Positions 44,683 through 54,205 of a DNA stretch of 64,000 bases are shown one piece after another. The stretch covers positions 23,174 through 87,173 of the forward strand of contig NZ_BDBP01000025.1 of NCBI RefSeq assembly GCF_001613045.1, in the 5' to 3' direction. The DNA is from Nocardia lijiangensis NBRC 108240. GTDB taxonomy: Bacteria > Actinomycetota > Actinomycetes > Mycobacteriales > Mycobacteriaceae. The translations under genes and the position numbers were made by a program. The notes under the pieces are model-generated. The model had not been told where the DNA came from. It worked only from the letters and a program-made list of their open reading frames with translations, and searched no databases. The first letter of the stretch is position 1. Every line of letters begins with the position of its first letter.

Positions 44683-46239
44683 TCACCGAGACGTGGACGC
44701 CTCGTCCGCGGTCGGCCGCAGCAAGGTCAGTGCCAGAGCGGTGAGCGCAGCCGTGATCGCCGCGCACACGAGGGCCGTTGTGTTGAGGCCGTTCGTGAAC
44801 GCATCGCGAGCCGCGTTGAGCACCGCGTCGCCGAGGTGCGCGGGCAGATCCGTCGCGGCAGCATCGGCGGCGCCGAGTGAATCCTTCGCTGCCTCTTGCG
44901 CGCCGGCCTGCACACCCGGCACCGGGGCACCCGCGACGTCCGCCCGGTAAACCGCGGTACCGATGACGCCGAGGACGGCGATGCCGGTGGCGACACCGAA
45001 CTCCATACTGGTCTCCGACATCGCTGCTGCCGAACCCGCTTTCTCCGGCGGTGCGGTCCTGATGACCAGATCGGTGCCCAGGACCATGAGCGGGCTGATG
45101 CCGGCATAGACCAGCACGAAGCCCGATACCAGCACCGGGACCCCACCGACGGCGTCTACGAAGCCGAGTGTCAGGTAGCCGAGCGTCGCGAGGGCCAGCG
45201 CGGCGGCGACGACGAACCTGGGTTCGACCTTGCGCGCGATGATCGGCGTCAGCGTCGACGCGAGAATCAACGCCCCGGCGGGAGGCAGCAGCCACAGACC
45301 TGCCCCCAGCGGCGTGAGGCCGCGCACCAGCTGCAGGTATTGCGTGATGAACAGGTAGATGCCACCGACAGTGCCGAGACCGAAGAGCAGGATCAGCAGC
45401 GCCGCGCGGAATGTCGGATTGCCGAACAGCCGGAGATCGAGCAGCGGGTCGGTGAGTGCTCCTTGCCTGCGGACGAACAGCCAGCCGAAGCCGGTGCCGA
45501 TGATGATCGCCGCGATCGGCAGCGCGGAAAGCCCCGCTTCGGCCGCCTTTTTGATACCGAAGATCACGGGCAGGATGGTCGCCAGGGACAGCAGCACACT
45601 CGGCAGGTCGATGCGGCCCGCATTGGCATCGCGGTATTCCGGCAGCAGTACCGGAGCCGTGATCAGCAGCAGAGCCATCACCGGCACAGCGAGCAGGAAC
45701 ACCGAACCCCACCAGAACGACGCCAGCATCAAGCCGCCAATGATCGGGCCTGCCGCCATGCCCGCCGACATGCAGGTGGCCCACACCCCGATCGCCATCG
45801 CGCGCTGTCCGACGTCGCGGAACATGTTGCTGATCAACGCGAGTGTCGACGGCATCAGGGTGGCGCCCGCGATCCCGAGCAGCGCGCGGGCGATGATCAG
45901 CAGCAGTGGGCTGGTGGCAAAGGCGGCGAGCAACGACGCTGCGGTGAACGCGCTCGCGCCGAGCACGAGCAGTTTGCGTCGGCCGATGCGGTCGCCGACG
46001 GTGCCCATGGTGATCAGGAACCCGGCGATCATGAAGCCGTAGATGTCGGCGATCCACAGCTGTTCGATGCCGGTCGGCCGCAGATCCGCCGTCAGGTGCG
46101 GCACAGCCAAATACAGGACGGTGACGTCCATCGCGAGCAAGAGGGTGGGCAGGGCGAGCACGGCGAGGCCGAGCCATTCGCGGGGACCGGCGGACACTGT
46201 GGTGGTTCGGTTGTCGTGCACGAGATTTGGGTCGGACAT
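44683..46239 (-). CDS. MFS transporter, DHA2 (QacA/SmvA-like) drug exporter
   Basis: A 518-residue proton antiporter with 14 predicted helices. Motif A is GDRIGRRKLL after helix 2; FLITMGTVGDR, GVWATCMSAGMAAGPIIGGL (motif C-like) and AMDVTVLYLAVPHL with an Asp in helix 1 are typical of QacA-type exporters of cationic biocides and dyes. ATG 46239 lies 7-8 nt after the -10 element, so the transcript is nearly leaderless. It is divergent from a MerR regulator that shares its promoter region. Confidence 0.93.
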   Translation of the reverse strand: MSDPNLVHDNRTTTVSAGPREWLGLAVLALPTLLLAMDVTVLYLAVPHLTADLRPTGIEQLWIADIYGFMIAGFLITMGTVGDRIGRRKLLVLGASAFTAASLLAAFATSPLLLIIARALLGIAGATLMPSTLALISNMFRDVGQRAMAIGVWATCMSAGMAAGPIIGGLMLASFWWGSVFLLAVPVMALLLITAPVLLPEYRDANAGRIDLPSVLLSLATILPVIFGIKKAAEAGLSALPIAAIIIGTGFGWLFVRRQGALTDPLLDLRLFGNPTFRAALLILLFGLGTVGGIYLFITQYLQLVRGLTPLGAGLWLLPPAGALILASTLTPIIARKVEPRFVVAAALALATLGYLTLGFVDAVGGVPVLVSGFVLVYAGISPLMVLGTDLVIRTAPPEKAGSAAAMSETSMEFGVATGIAVLGVIGTAVYRADVAGAPVPGVQAGAQEAAKDSLGAADAAATDLPAHLGDAVLNAARDAFTNGLNTTALVCAAITAALTALALTLLRPTADEASTSR

Positions 46240-46246
46240 GCCGCTA

Positions 46247-46277
46247 GGCTAAAGTTTCACATCAATGTGAGAGTCAA
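46247..46277 (-). promoter_or_regulatory. MerR-type promoter/operator of the exporter gene
   Basis: On the minus strand -35 TTGACT (46272-46277) and a -10 at 46247-46253 are 18-19 bp apart, the long spacing used by MerR activators. The spacer holds the perfect palindrome TCACATCAATGTGA (46257-46270). Confidence 0.75.
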
Positions 46278-46296
46278 GTCCGTACCGGAGGTTGTG

Positions 46297-46689
46297 ATGC
46301 GAATCGGGACATTGCAGCGACGCACCGGAGTCAGCCAGCGACTACTGCGTTACTACGAGGAGCAGGGGCTGCTGCGGCCGCACCGGCAGCCGTCGGGGTA
46401 TCGGGAGTACAGCGAATCCGACGTCGAGACCGTGCTGCACATCCGCAGCCTGCTCGCCGCTGGCTTGTCCACCGCCACCATCGCCGACCTGCTGCCCTGC
46501 CTGTCCTCCGGCGACGGACAACTCATCGCCGACTGCCCCGAACTCCTGGTCGACCTGTACCGCGAACGCGACCGCATCGACGCGGGCATCCGCGACCTCG
46601 AAACCGCCCGCCGCGCCCTCGATACCGTCATCGCAACCGCCCCACCCGATGTTGTGCGTGCCGTCGACGATCTGGTGCACAGCGACTGA
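46297..46689 (+). CDS. MerR family transcriptional regulator
   Basis: A 130-residue regulator: the N-terminal winged helix MRIGTLQRRTGVSQRLLRYY is diagnostic, with YEEQGLLRP next, and a dimer helix near 80-110. CLSSGDGQLIADCPEL holds two Cys, but not in the metal-loop arrangement of mercury or copper sensors. ATG 46297 has GGAGG 5 nt upstream. It probably senses a drug or redox signal and activates the divergent exporter through the long-spacer promoter between them. Confidence 0.92.
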   Translation: MRIGTLQRRTGVSQRLLRYYEEQGLLRPHRQPSGYREYSESDVETVLHIRSLLAAGLSTATIADLLPCLSSGDGQLIADCPELLVDLYRERDRIDAGIRDLETARRALDTVIATAPPDVVRAVDDLVHSD

Positions 46690-47173
46690 CCCGCCGCACC
46701 GGCAATGACTCGCCGGGAACTCGATCGGGCGGCAGCAATACTCGCGAGGGCGATCGAGAAGCGCGCAGCAGGCCGCTGTCGTGTCGTGCATGCCGCAGCC
46801 GCTATCCCAGGGCCCGTCGTTCGGTGTGACCGATGCCGTTGGGTGTGGACGAATGCGTATCGACGGGCTGATGACTTCGGCCGCGGCACAATACTTTTGC
46901 CAAAGGCGGTGGGCGGCCTCGTAGGAGGGCGGGTTGGCCTCGGTGGGCGGGGGTCGCTGAGGCACTCCCTTCCTGCTGTCTCCGCTGTTCGACTACGACG
47001 TCGAGCTGAACTCCTCGACCGGCCGGCGGCAAGCTGTGCAACCTGCTCGCCGCGGCGTCATGCGCCATCTCCGTAGGGCAAATCCACCAACATTTGTTGG
47101 CGTCACCAACAACTGTTACTGTTGGCTTCACCTACGTTGGGGTGACCAATGATAACGTCGAAAGGGTCGTCCG
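46690..47173. other. no gene recognised
   Basis: About 480 bp with open frames of weak codon bias on both strands. The right part (47091-47125) has overlapping inverted repeats built on CCAACA/TGTTGG (for example CCAACATTTGTTGG), which may be an operator for the lipoprotein gene. A stretch near 46985 reads LFDYDVELNSSTGR but leads nowhere, perhaps a gene remnant. Confidence 0.4.
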
Positions 47174-47204
47174 ATGAACAAGTTCCGCCGCACACTCCCG
47201 ATCC

Positions 47205-47717
47205 TTGCCGTTGCCGTTGGCGCTGCTGGCCGCTGCGTGCTCGACCGGCGCCAACGCGACCGAGGACGACTCCACCCGGCGGCAATTGCGAGAACTGCTG
47301 GACCGTAGCGAGATCCATGCCTTGATCGACCGTCTCGCAACTGCCCTCGAGGAAGGTCGATTCGACGCGTTCGACACGATCTACACCGCCGATGTGAAGG
47401 CCAAGTCCCCCGGCGGCGAGGCGCAAGGACGTGATGCCGTGATCGCGCTGGCCAGCCGGAACCATTCGGACGAACAGCGCTCCCCGCACTACATGAGCAA
47501 CGTGCAGATCGACTTGGCGGGCGACCGCGCGGCGGTCCGGGCGAACGCAATCTTCGCCATTGGTCCGACATCCGCCGTGGAAGGCAGGCTGGCCCCGGAA
47601 CCCCTGTTCACAGCCGGAGGGGGCTACCGATTCGACGCCGTCCGCACCTCCGAAGGCTGGCGATTCTCCCGCGTGGAAACCGCACCCCTCTGGAGCATGG
47701 GCACCCTGCCGTCCTGA
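47205..47717 (+). CDS. SnoaL/NTF2-like lipoprotein with signal peptide split by an apparent frameshift
   Basis: The mature part (STRRQLRELLDRSEIHALID ... RFDAFDTIYTADVKAKSPGG) is an NTF2/SnoaL-fold domain; the lipobox is LLAAACS. In this frame the only start is TTG 47205, giving a signal with no positive n-region. The ATG at 47174, with GAAAGGG upstream, encodes MNKFRRTLP, an ideal n-region, but in another frame. Removing one C from the CCC at 47197-47199 would join them as MNKFRRTLRSLPLPLALLAAAC. This is either an assembly error or a real inactivating insertion. The protein would be an anchored small-molecule-binding or lyase-like protein. Confidence 0.65.
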   Translation: MPLPLALLAAACSTGANATEDDSTRRQLRELLDRSEIHALIDRLATALEEGRFDAFDTIYTADVKAKSPGGEAQGRDAVIALASRNHSDEQRSPHYMSNVQIDLAGDRAAVRANAIFAIGPTSAVEGRLAPEPLFTAGGGYRFDAVRTSEGWRFSRVETAPLWSMGTLPS

Positions 47718-47750
47718 TCCGGTCGGACCGATACCCGGACGAAACGAGAC

Positions 47751-47781
47751 GAGGCCCACGCCCTTCGTGGGCATAGGCCTC
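47751..47781. terminator. hairpin between the lipoprotein gene and tRNA-Val
   Basis: CCCACG (47755-47760) pairs with CGTGGG (47766-47771) around CCCTT, and GAGG/CCTC outside extends the stem. It lies 34 nt after the stop and 14 nt before the tRNA end, so it may serve both converging units. Confidence 0.55.
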
Positions 47782-47794
47782 GCATCGAGTGAAG

Positions 47795-47866
47795 TGGGCG
47801 CAGAGGGGATCGAACCCCCGACCGCTGGTGTGTAAAACCAGTGCTCTACCGCTGAGCTATACGCCC
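47795..47866 (-). tRNA. tRNA-Val (anticodon TAC)
   Basis: A 72-nt cloverleaf on the minus strand: acceptor GGGCGTA with TGCGCCC, D stem GCTC/GAGC, anticodon stem CTGGT/ACCAG around TTTACAC (TAC; + strand gta at 47832-47834), and T arm GGGGG-TTCGATC-CCCTC. The discriminator is A and no CCA is encoded. Confidence 0.93.
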
Positions 47867-47896
47867 GTCCGCTGCCGGGAGTCCGGCGGCGACGGT

Positions 47897-48361
47897 CTAT
47901 GAATCTAGCGCGGCGAGCGCGTTCTCCCAAGCCGCCTGGTCACGGGGCTCTCCCGGGCCGTTCATTTCGGAGAAGCGGATGTATCCGTCGCGGTCGACGA
48001 CGAAGGTGCCGCGGTTGGGGTAGCCGGACTTCTCGTTGAAGACGCCGTACGCCTGGGCGATGGCGCCGTGCGGCCAGAAGTCGGAGAGCAGGGGGAAGGT
48101 GTAGCCCTGTTCGGCGGCCCAGATCTTGTGGGTGGGCGGCGGGCCGACGGAGACGGCGAGGATCTCGGCGTTCTCGTTCTGGAACTTGGGCAGCTCGTCG
48201 CGCACCTTGCACAGCTCGCCCTGGCAGATGCCGGTGAACGCCAGCGGATAGAACACGATCAGGACGTTCTTCTTGCCGCGGTAGTCCGACAGCCTGACGT
48301 CCTGGTTGTTCTGGTCCCGCAGCGTGAAATCCGGCGCGAGGGTGCCCACCTCGAGCGGCAT
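47897..48361 (-). CDS. ahpE: peroxiredoxin AhpE/BCP type
   Basis: A 154-residue thioredoxin-fold peroxidase reducing hydroperoxides and peroxynitrite. The peroxidatic Cys46 lies in PLAFTGICQGELC, with the active-site Pro and Thr in place. Mycobacterial AhpE, as I recall, is one-Cys with Asp five residues later (GELD); here a second Cys51 gives CxxxxC as in BCP, so an internal disulfide is possible. VGPPPTHKIWAAEQGYTFPLLSDFWPHG is nearly AhpE-identical. ATG 48361 has GGAGG inside the preceding codons. It heads a minus-strand group divergent from aceE, as in mycobacteria. Confidence 0.92.
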   Translation of the reverse strand: MPLEVGTLAPDFTLRDQNNQDVRLSDYRGKKNVLIVFYPLAFTGICQGELCKVRDELPKFQNENAEILAVSVGPPPTHKIWAAEQGYTFPLLSDFWPHGAIAQAYGVFNEKSGYPNRGTFVVDRDGYIRFSEMNGPGEPRDQAAWENALAALDS

Positions 48362-48434
48362 ACGCGAATCCTCCATCGGGTCGGGTCTCCACCGGGCGGC
48401 GGTAACACCGCCCGGCGAAACCATAGCGAAAAGG

Positions 48435-48857
48435 TCAGCGCTGCTTCGACGGCGCCTTCGGCTGCACCAGCCTGCTACCGATCCAGGCGCCCAAGCTGAT
48501 CGCCGAGGTCTGGGTCAGACCTGCGGTCGGCGCTGCTTCTGCGATCTCGCTCGGATCGACATGGCCAGGTTGGCCGGTCTTGGGGGTGAGGACCCAGATG
48601 AAGCCGTCGTCAGCCAGTGGGCTGATGACCTCCATCAGTTCGTCGGCCAGATCGCCGTCGCCGTCTCGCCACCACAGCAGCACGGCATCGACGACCTCGT
48701 CGGAGTCCTCGTCGACCATTTCCCCGCCGCTGGCGTCCTCGACATCGGCCCTCAGGTCGTCGTCGGTGTCCTCGTCCCAGCCCAACTCCTGGACAACCAA
48801 GCCGTGTGTAATGCCAAGCTTCTGAGCGTAGTTCTGCGCGTCCGCCGCGGCGACCAC
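48435..48857 (-). CDS. DUF3052 domain protein (Rv2239c-like)
   Basis: A 140-residue acidic protein: YAQKLGITHGLVVQELGWDEDTDDDLR and LLWWRDGDGDLADEL are hallmarks, with VLTPKTGQPGHVDPSEIAEAAPTAGL near the end. The start is GTG 48857 because GAGGAGG precedes it and the protein then aligns with the mycobacterial length. The family is conserved in actinobacteria, always near ahpE/aceE, and unassigned. It lies 73 bp upstream of ahpE on the same strand. Confidence 0.88.
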   Translation of the reverse strand: MVAAADAQNYAQKLGITHGLVVQELGWDEDTDDDLRADVEDASGGEMVDEDSDEVVDAVLLWWRDGDGDLADELMEVISPLADDGFIWVLTPKTGQPGHVDPSEIAEAAPTAGLTQTSAISLGAWIGSRLVQPKAPSKQR

Positions 48858-48973
48858 GGTGGTGTCCTCCTCAACTCCCGACAGTAGATAGTTGCAAGCG
48901 AACATGGTTATCGGCTCGAACGCAAGCCGATCGGCCGAAATGATCACCGAATGTCGCGTCGCTCGCCGTGTCG

Positions 48974-49531
48974 TCAGCGTTTCGGGCACGCATCGCGGAC
49001 CGCGTTGCGCGCGTCGTTGACTCGCTTGCTCGCCTCGTTGAGCGGACCGACAGGCGCGGTATAGGTCATGCCGCGGGTCGCCGCCGCCAACGCTCGTGCG
49101 GCGGCGATGTACTCGTTGAATTTCGCCGCCAAATCCGGGGGCAGCGACTCCGCAGCGGTGTTCACCCCGGTTTCGACCTTCACCGCGGCGTCCTCGAGGG
49201 TCTGCGCGGCCGCATCGCGCTTCGCGGCGTAGTCGGGGGCGTTGGAATCGTGCGCGTCGACGAAGTCGTTGTAGCTCGTCACGCCGAGACCGGTGGTGGC
49301 GGGGAACTGCGCGCAGTTGTCGTCGATCGCCTGGGATTGCGCCGCGGCCCGCCGCGAGGAGGTGGCGGCGGCGGACGAGGCTGCCGCCTCGGTCTTGTAC
49401 GCGGCCAGCTCCGAGGTGTTCGGGTGGGCGGTGCCCTCCACTCGCTCGGCGCAGCCTGCGACCGCCGATCCGGCCACGACGGCCGCGGTCGCGCATACCA
49501 GTCCGAACCCGCGTGGGTTCAGCAGCTTCAT
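48974..49531 (-). CDS. conserved lipoprotein (Rv2240c-like)
   Basis: A 185-residue secreted protein with a signal peptide and lipobox AVAGC (Cys near 27). The mature part is Ala/Ser-rich and helical, with CAQFPATTGLGVTSYNDFV and a C-terminal Cys in DARNAVRDACPKR that could pair with the first. The position between DUF3052 and aceE matches Rv2240c. ATG 49531 follows GGGGAGG. The function is unknown. Confidence 0.82.
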   Translation of the reverse strand: MKLLNPRGFGLVCATAAVVAGSAVAGCAERVEGTAHPNTSELAAYKTEAAASSAAATSSRRAAAQSQAIDDNCAQFPATTGLGVTSYNDFVDAHDSNAPDYAAKRDAAAQTLEDAAVKVETGVNTAAESLPPDLAAKFNEYIAAARALAAATRGMTYTAPVGPLNEASKRVNDARNAVRDACPKR

Positions 49532-49812
49532 CGTCCTCCCCGCTCTTGTGTCATCCATCGGCGGTCATCGAAAAACAGGTGGTCAGGCCAACTGGGCGGC
49601 ACCCGGTTCCCGGCACGTGCCGGGGCAACTGGGGAGTAACCCGTTTCCTGCAAACGGTACTGGATTTCCTGCTGACATGATGACCTGGGACGCATCCTCG
49701 GCAAGGATGGAGGGTGCGCCCGAACCTTACGCAAACGGGTGGTCCGCCCACCAGCGCGCCCGCCCGGGGAAACAGACGCCACAGCTTGTCCACCCCTGTA
49801 CGAGGAGCAGAT

Positions 49813-52731
49813 TTGACCGACCTTGTCGACTCTTCCGTTTCAGCGAAATCCGCTGGAACCAATGCCGCCCCCGCCCCCACCTCCGGACGCGAATCGAACG
49901 GTTCGCACCCGCAGTCGGGTGGTCGTGTGCGGGTGATCCGCGAAGGGGTGGCCTCCTACCTGCCCGACATCGACCCGGAGGAGACGAGCGAATGGCTCGA
50001 GTCCTTCGACGAAATGCTCGACCGCGAGGGCCCGGGCCGGGCCCGCTACCTCATGCTTCGCATGCTGGAGCGGGCCGGTGAGCGCCGGGTTGCCATCCCG
50101 TCGCTGACCTCCACCGACTACGTCAACACCATTCCCACCGAGAACGAGCCGTGGTTCCCCGGCGACGAAGAGGTGGAGCGGCGCTACCGCGCCTGGATCC
50201 GCTGGAACGCGGCGATCATGGTGCACCGCGCACAGCGGCCCGGGATCGGCGTCGGCGGCCACATCTCGACCTACGCCTCTTCGGCGGCGTTGTACGAGGT
50301 GGGCTTCAACCACTTCTTCCGCGGCAAGAACCATTCCGGCGGCGGCGACCAGATCTTCATCCAGGGTCACGCCTCGCCCGGCATCTACGCGCGTGCCTTC
50401 CTGGAAGGCAGGCTCAGCACCGACAAGCTCGACGGATTCCGGCAGGAGTACAGCCACGGCGGCCTCGGCCACGGGCTGCCGTCCTACCCGCACCCGCGGC
50501 TGCTGAACGACTTCTGGGAGTTCCCGACGGTATCCATGGGCCTCGGCCCGATGAACGCCATCTACCAGGCGCGGTTCAACCACTACCTGAACGACCGCGG
50601 TATCAAGGACACCTCCGACCAGCACGTCTGGGCGTTCCTCGGCGACGGCGAGATGGACGAGCCGGAGTCGCGCGGCCTCGCGCACGTGGCGGCCATGGAG
50701 GGCCTGGACAACCTGACCTTCGTGGTGAACTGCAACCTGCAGCGGCTGGACGGTCCGGTGCGCGGCAACGGCAAGATCATCCAGGAGCTGGAGTCGTTCT
50801 TCCGCGGCGCGGGCTGGAACGTCATCAAGGTGATCTGGGGCCGCGAGTGGGACGCGCTGCTCGGCGCCGATCGCGACGGCGCGCTGGTCAACCTGATGAA
50901 CACCACGCCCGACGGTGATTTCCAGACCTACAAGGCCAACGACGGCGCCTACGTCCGCGACCACTTCTTCGGCCGCGATCCGCGCACCAAGGCGCTCGTG
51001 CAGAACATGTCCGATCAGGACATCTGGAATCTCAAGCGCGGCGGTCACGACTACCGCAAGGTGTACGCCGCCTACGCCGCCGCGATGGCGCACAAGGGTC
51101 AGCCGACGGTCATCCTGGCCAAGACCATCAAGGGCTACACCCTCGGCAAGCACTTCGAGGGCCGCAACGCGACGCACCAGATGAAGAAGCTGACGTTGCA
51201 GGACCTCAAGGACTTCCGCGACCTGCAGCGGATCCCGATCACCGACGCCCAGTTGGAGAAGGATCCGTACCTGCCGCCGTACTACCATCCCGGCATGGAG
51301 GCCCGCGAGATCCAGTACATGCTGGATCGGCGCCAGGCGCTCGGCGGCTTCCTGCCCGAGCGGCGCAGTATGGCAAAGCCGCTGCAACTGCCCGGCGACG
51401 AGGCGTACCGCTCGGTGCGCAAGGGATCGGGCAAGCAGAACGTGGCCACCACGATGGCGCTCGTGCGGCTGATGAAGGAGCTGCTGCGGGACAAGGAGAT
51501 CGGCAAGCGGATCGTGCCGATCATCCCCGACGAGGCCCGTACCTTCGGTATGGACTCGTGGTTCCCTTCGTTGAAGATCTACAACCGCAACGGCCAGTTG
51601 TACACATCGGTCGACGCGGAATTGATGCTTGCCTACAAAGAGAGCACGATCGGGCAGATTCTGCACGAGGGCATCAACGAGGCCGGTTCGACGGCGTCGT
51701 TCACCGCGGCGGGCACCTCCTACGCGACCCACGGCGAGCCGATGATCCCGCTGTACATCTTCTACTCGATGTTCGGCTTCCAGCGCACCGGCGACGGACT
51801 GTGGGCGGCCGCGGACCAGTTGGCCCGCGGGTTCGTGCTCGGAGCGACCGCCGGGCGAACCACGCTGACCGGTGAGGGTCTGCAGCACAACGACGGCCAC
51901 TCGCTGCTGCTGGCGTCCACCAATCCCGCGGTGGTGACCTACGACCCGGCCTTCGCCTTCGAGATCGCCCACATCGTGCGCGACGGTCTGCGCCGGATGT
52001 ACGGCGGCGGCACGACGCCGCCGCATCAGACCGCGCTGCCGGGCACCGAGCCCATGGAGCGGCCCGACACCGACACGTTCGGCGGCGAGGACATCTTCTA
52101 CTACATCACCCTCTACAACGAGCCGTACCAGCAGCCCGCCGAGCCGGACGACCTGGACGTGGCAGGCCTGCTGAAGGGCATCTACCTGTACCGGCGCGGT
52201 GGCGAGGGTGACGTGCGCGCCCAGATCCTGGTCTCCGGCGTCACGGTGCCCGACGGCTTGCGCGCGCAGGCGCTGCTCGCCGAGGAATGGGGCGTGCAGG
52301 CGGATGTCTGGTCGGTGACCTCGTGGGGCGAGCTCCGCAAGGAGGCGCTGGCCAAGGAGATCGCGGCGCTGCGCAAGCCGGGCGTGGATCCCGGCGTCCC
52401 GTACGTCACCGAGGCGTTGTCGCGGGTCGACGGCCCGTACGTCGCCGCGACCGACTGGATGCGCGCTGTGCCCGATCAGGTGCGCAAGTGGGTGCCCGGC
52501 GACTTCACCACGCTGGGCACGGACGGGTTCGGCTTCTCCGACACCCGCCCCGCCGCGCGGCGCGTCTTCAACGTCGACGCCCAGTCGATCGCGGTCGCGG
52601 CACTGGCCGGGCTGGGACGAACGGGCAAGATCGACCCGGCCAAGGCCGTCGAAGCCGCCGCGAAATACGGCATCGACAACGTGGACGCCGCGCCGAAGGC
52701 AGCCGTGAGTTCGGATGAAGATCTCGCATAG
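49813..52731 (+). CDS. aceE: pyruvate dehydrogenase E1 component (homodimeric type)
   Basis: A 972-residue homodimeric E1 that decarboxylates pyruvate with thiamine diphosphate and feeds acetyl groups to the E2 of the pyruvate dehydrogenase complex. [12 protein letters not shown] ... [15 protein letters not shown] is the ThDP/Mg-binding motif; [24 protein letters not shown] and [17 protein letters not shown] are near-identical to mycobacterial AceE. The start is TTG 49813, 5 nt after GAGGAG; the N-terminal ~35 residues are a disordered Ser/Ala/Pro-rich lead. An extra [18 protein letters not shown] segment precedes [12 protein letters not shown] short inverted repeat CCGTTT/AAACGG lies at 49641-49657 in the 281-bp divergent spacer. 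Confidence 0.97.
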   Translation: MTDLVDSSVSAKSAGTNAAPAPTSGRESNGSHPQSGGRVRVIREGVASYLPDIDPEETSEWLESFDEMLDREGPGRARYLMLRMLERAGERRVAIPSLTSTDYVNTIPTENEPWFPGDEEVERRYRAWIRWNAAIMVHRAQRPGIGVGGHISTYASSAALYEVGFNHFFRGKNHSGGGDQIFIQGHASPGIYARAFLEGRLSTDKLDGFRQEYSHGGLGHGLPSYPHPRLLNDFWEFPTVSMGLGPMNAIYQARFNHYLNDRGIKDTSDQHVWAFLGDGEMDEPESRGLAHVAAMEGLDNLTFVVNCNLQRLDGPVRGNGKIIQELESFFRGAGWNVIKVIWGREWDALLGADRDGALVNLMNTTPDGDFQTYKANDGAYVRDHFFGRDPRTKALVQNMSDQDIWNLKRGGHDYRKVYAAYAAAMAHKGQPTVILAKTIKGYTLGKHFEGRNATHQMKKLTLQDLKDFRDLQRIPITDAQLEKDPYLPPYYHPGMEAREIQYMLDRRQALGGFLPERRSMAKPLQLPGDEAYRSVRKGSGKQNVATTMALVRLMKELLRDKEIGKRIVPIIPDEARTFGMDSWFPSLKIYNRNGQLYTSVDAELMLAYKESTIGQILHEGINEAGSTASFTAAGTSYATHGEPMIPLYIFYSMFGFQRTGDGLWAAADQLARGFVLGATAGRTTLTGEGLQHNDGHSLLLASTNPAVVTYDPAFAFEIAHIVRDGLRRMYGGGTTPPHQTALPGTEPMERPDTDTFGGEDIFYYITLYNEPYQQPAEPDDLDVAGLLKGIYLYRRGGEGDVRAQILVSGVTVPDGLRAQALLAEEWGVQADVWSVTSWGELRKEALAKEIAALRKPGVDPGVPYVTEALSRVDGPYVAATDWMRAVPDQVRKWVPGDFTTLGTDGFGFSDTRPAARRVFNVDAQSIAVAALAGLGRTGKIDPAKAVEAAAKYGIDNVDAAPKAAVSSDEDLA

Positions 52732-52742
52732 CGGAATATTGG

Positions 52743-54077
52743 ATGGTGGAACGTAAACCGCCGCGGCCCCGTCGGATCACCGAAGGCTCCTCCGAGCACG
52801 AGGTGTATCTGCCGACCGGCGCGCTCTCTCCGAACCGGCAGAATCGCGACCCACTCCCGGACACGCTGCTCAAACGGGTGAAGCAGTTCTCCGGGCGACT
52901 GTCCACCGAGGCGGTCGGGTCGATGCAGGATCGGTTGCCGTTCTTCGCCGATCTGGACGCCGCGCAGCGCGCGGGCGTCCAGATGCTGGTGCAGACCGCG
53001 GTGGTGAACTTCCTGGAGTGGCTGCAGGATCCCGACAGCGACATCCGCTTCAGCCTGGACGCCTTCCAGGTGATTCCGCAGGATCTGGCGCGGCGGCTGA
53101 CGCTGCGCCAGACCGTCGACATGGTCCGCGTGGCCATGGAGTTCTTCGAACAGTGGCTGCCCGCGCTGGCGCGCAACGACCGGCAGCTGGTCGCGCTCAC
53201 CGAGGCGGTGCTGCGATACGGGCGCGAGCTCGGTTTCGCGGCCGCCTCGGTGTACGCCAGCGCCGCGGAATCGCGCGGCGCGTGGGACACCCGCCTCGAG
53301 GCGCTGGTGGTGGACGCGGTGGTGCGCGGCGACACCGGCCCGGACATGCTGTCCAGGGCCGCCACGCTGAACTGGGACGCCACCGCGCCCGCCACCGTCC
53401 TGGTCGGCACCCCGCCGGGGGAGCAGGGCGTCTCGTCGGTCGGCTCGGTGCACGCCATCGCGGCCCGGCACGGGCGTGCGGCGCTGGCGGTCGTGCAGGG
53501 CACCCGGCTGGTCATGGTGGTGAGCGGGCATCTCGGCGACGCGGGCTACGTCTCACCGTTCCTCGCCGATCTGCTCGCCGAGGTGTTCTCCGACGGTCCG
53601 GTGGTCATCGGGCCGACCACCAGGACCCTTGGCGCGGCGCACGCGAGCGCCGTGGAGGCGCTGGCGGGCATGGAGGCCGTGGTCGGTTGGCGGGGAGCGC
53701 CGCGGCCGGTGCACGCGACCGAGTTGTTACCCGAACGCGCCTTGTTGGGCGATCGAGGTGCGGTCGACGCTCTGAACGAGTATCTTGTGCTCCCGTTGGC
53801 CGCCGCTGGTTCGGCGCTGGCGGACACGCTCGACGCCTACCTGGATTGCGGGGGAGCGGTCGAGACGTGTGCTCGTCAGCTGTACGTCCATCCAAATACG
53901 GTTCGCTACCGACTCAAACGGATCGCGGAGATCACCGGTCGTGATCCGATGAATCCGCGGGACGCATACGTACTCCGTATCGCAGCAACGGTGGGTCGTT
54001 TGACACGAACACGTAACGAATCGTCAACACCAAGCCCAGAGGCAACTCCCATTCCGATCGGTCACGAAGGGCTGTAA
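52743..54077 (+). CDS. PucR/CdaR-family regulator (Rv2242 / S. coelicolor FasR type)
   Basis: A 444-residue regulator with an N-terminal domain (about 1-150), a GGDEF-like middle and a C-terminal PucR helix-turn-helix: YLDCGGAVETCARQLYVHPNTVRYRLKRIAEITGRDP. Streptomyces coelicolor FasR, an activator of fatty acid synthesis, belongs to this type and also stands directly before fabD. The gene begins 11 bp after aceE, so it may be read through from there. It probably activates fabD-acpM-kasA-accD6; a 9-bp inverted repeat at 54119-54139 lies in the gap before fabD. Confidence 0.88.
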   Translation: MVERKPPRPRRITEGSSEHEVYLPTGALSPNRQNRDPLPDTLLKRVKQFSGRLSTEAVGSMQDRLPFFADLDAAQRAGVQMLVQTAVVNFLEWLQDPDSDIRFSLDAFQVIPQDLARRLTLRQTVDMVRVAMEFFEQWLPALARNDRQLVALTEAVLRYGRELGFAAASVYASAAESRGAWDTRLEALVVDAVVRGDTGPDMLSRAATLNWDATAPATVLVGTPPGEQGVSSVGSVHAIAARHGRAALAVVQGTRLVMVVSGHLGDAGYVSPFLADLLAEVFSDGPVVIGPTTRTLGAAHASAVEALAGMEAVVGWRGAPRPVHATELLPERALLGDRGAVDALNEYLVLPLAAAGSALADTLDAYLDCGGAVETCARQLYVHPNTVRYRLKRIAEITGRDPMNPRDAYVLRIAATVGRLTRTRNESSTPSPEATPIPIGHEGL

Positions 54078-54118
54078 CGCCGAAGGCGGGTCGGTCGATC
54101 GGCACCGTCCACGTGGGA

Positions 54119-54139
54119 TTTTGTGGGACCCCCACAAAA
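54119..54139. promoter_or_regulatory. inverted repeat TTTTGTGGG-acc-CCCACAAAA before fabD
   Basis: Perfect 9-bp arms with a 3-nt centre, 41 nt after the regulator stop and 66 nt before the fabD start. It is a candidate binding site for the preceding PucR-type regulator; it could also act as a weak terminator, though A/T lie on both outer ends. Confidence 0.6.
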
Positions 54140-54205
54140 CCCGTCGGAAAGCTTCATTCGCGCCGACATCTCGTGCGGCGGGGCTCACAGTGTTTTCTTA
54201 GAGAC

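Noticed and set aside
46705..47076. 123-codon frame with CDRC motif after the MerR gene
   Set aside because: Poor codon bias and Arg/Ala-rich end; the CxxC is probably chance.
49840..52026. 728-codon frame antisense to aceE
   Set aside because: Shadow caused by wobble GC bias.
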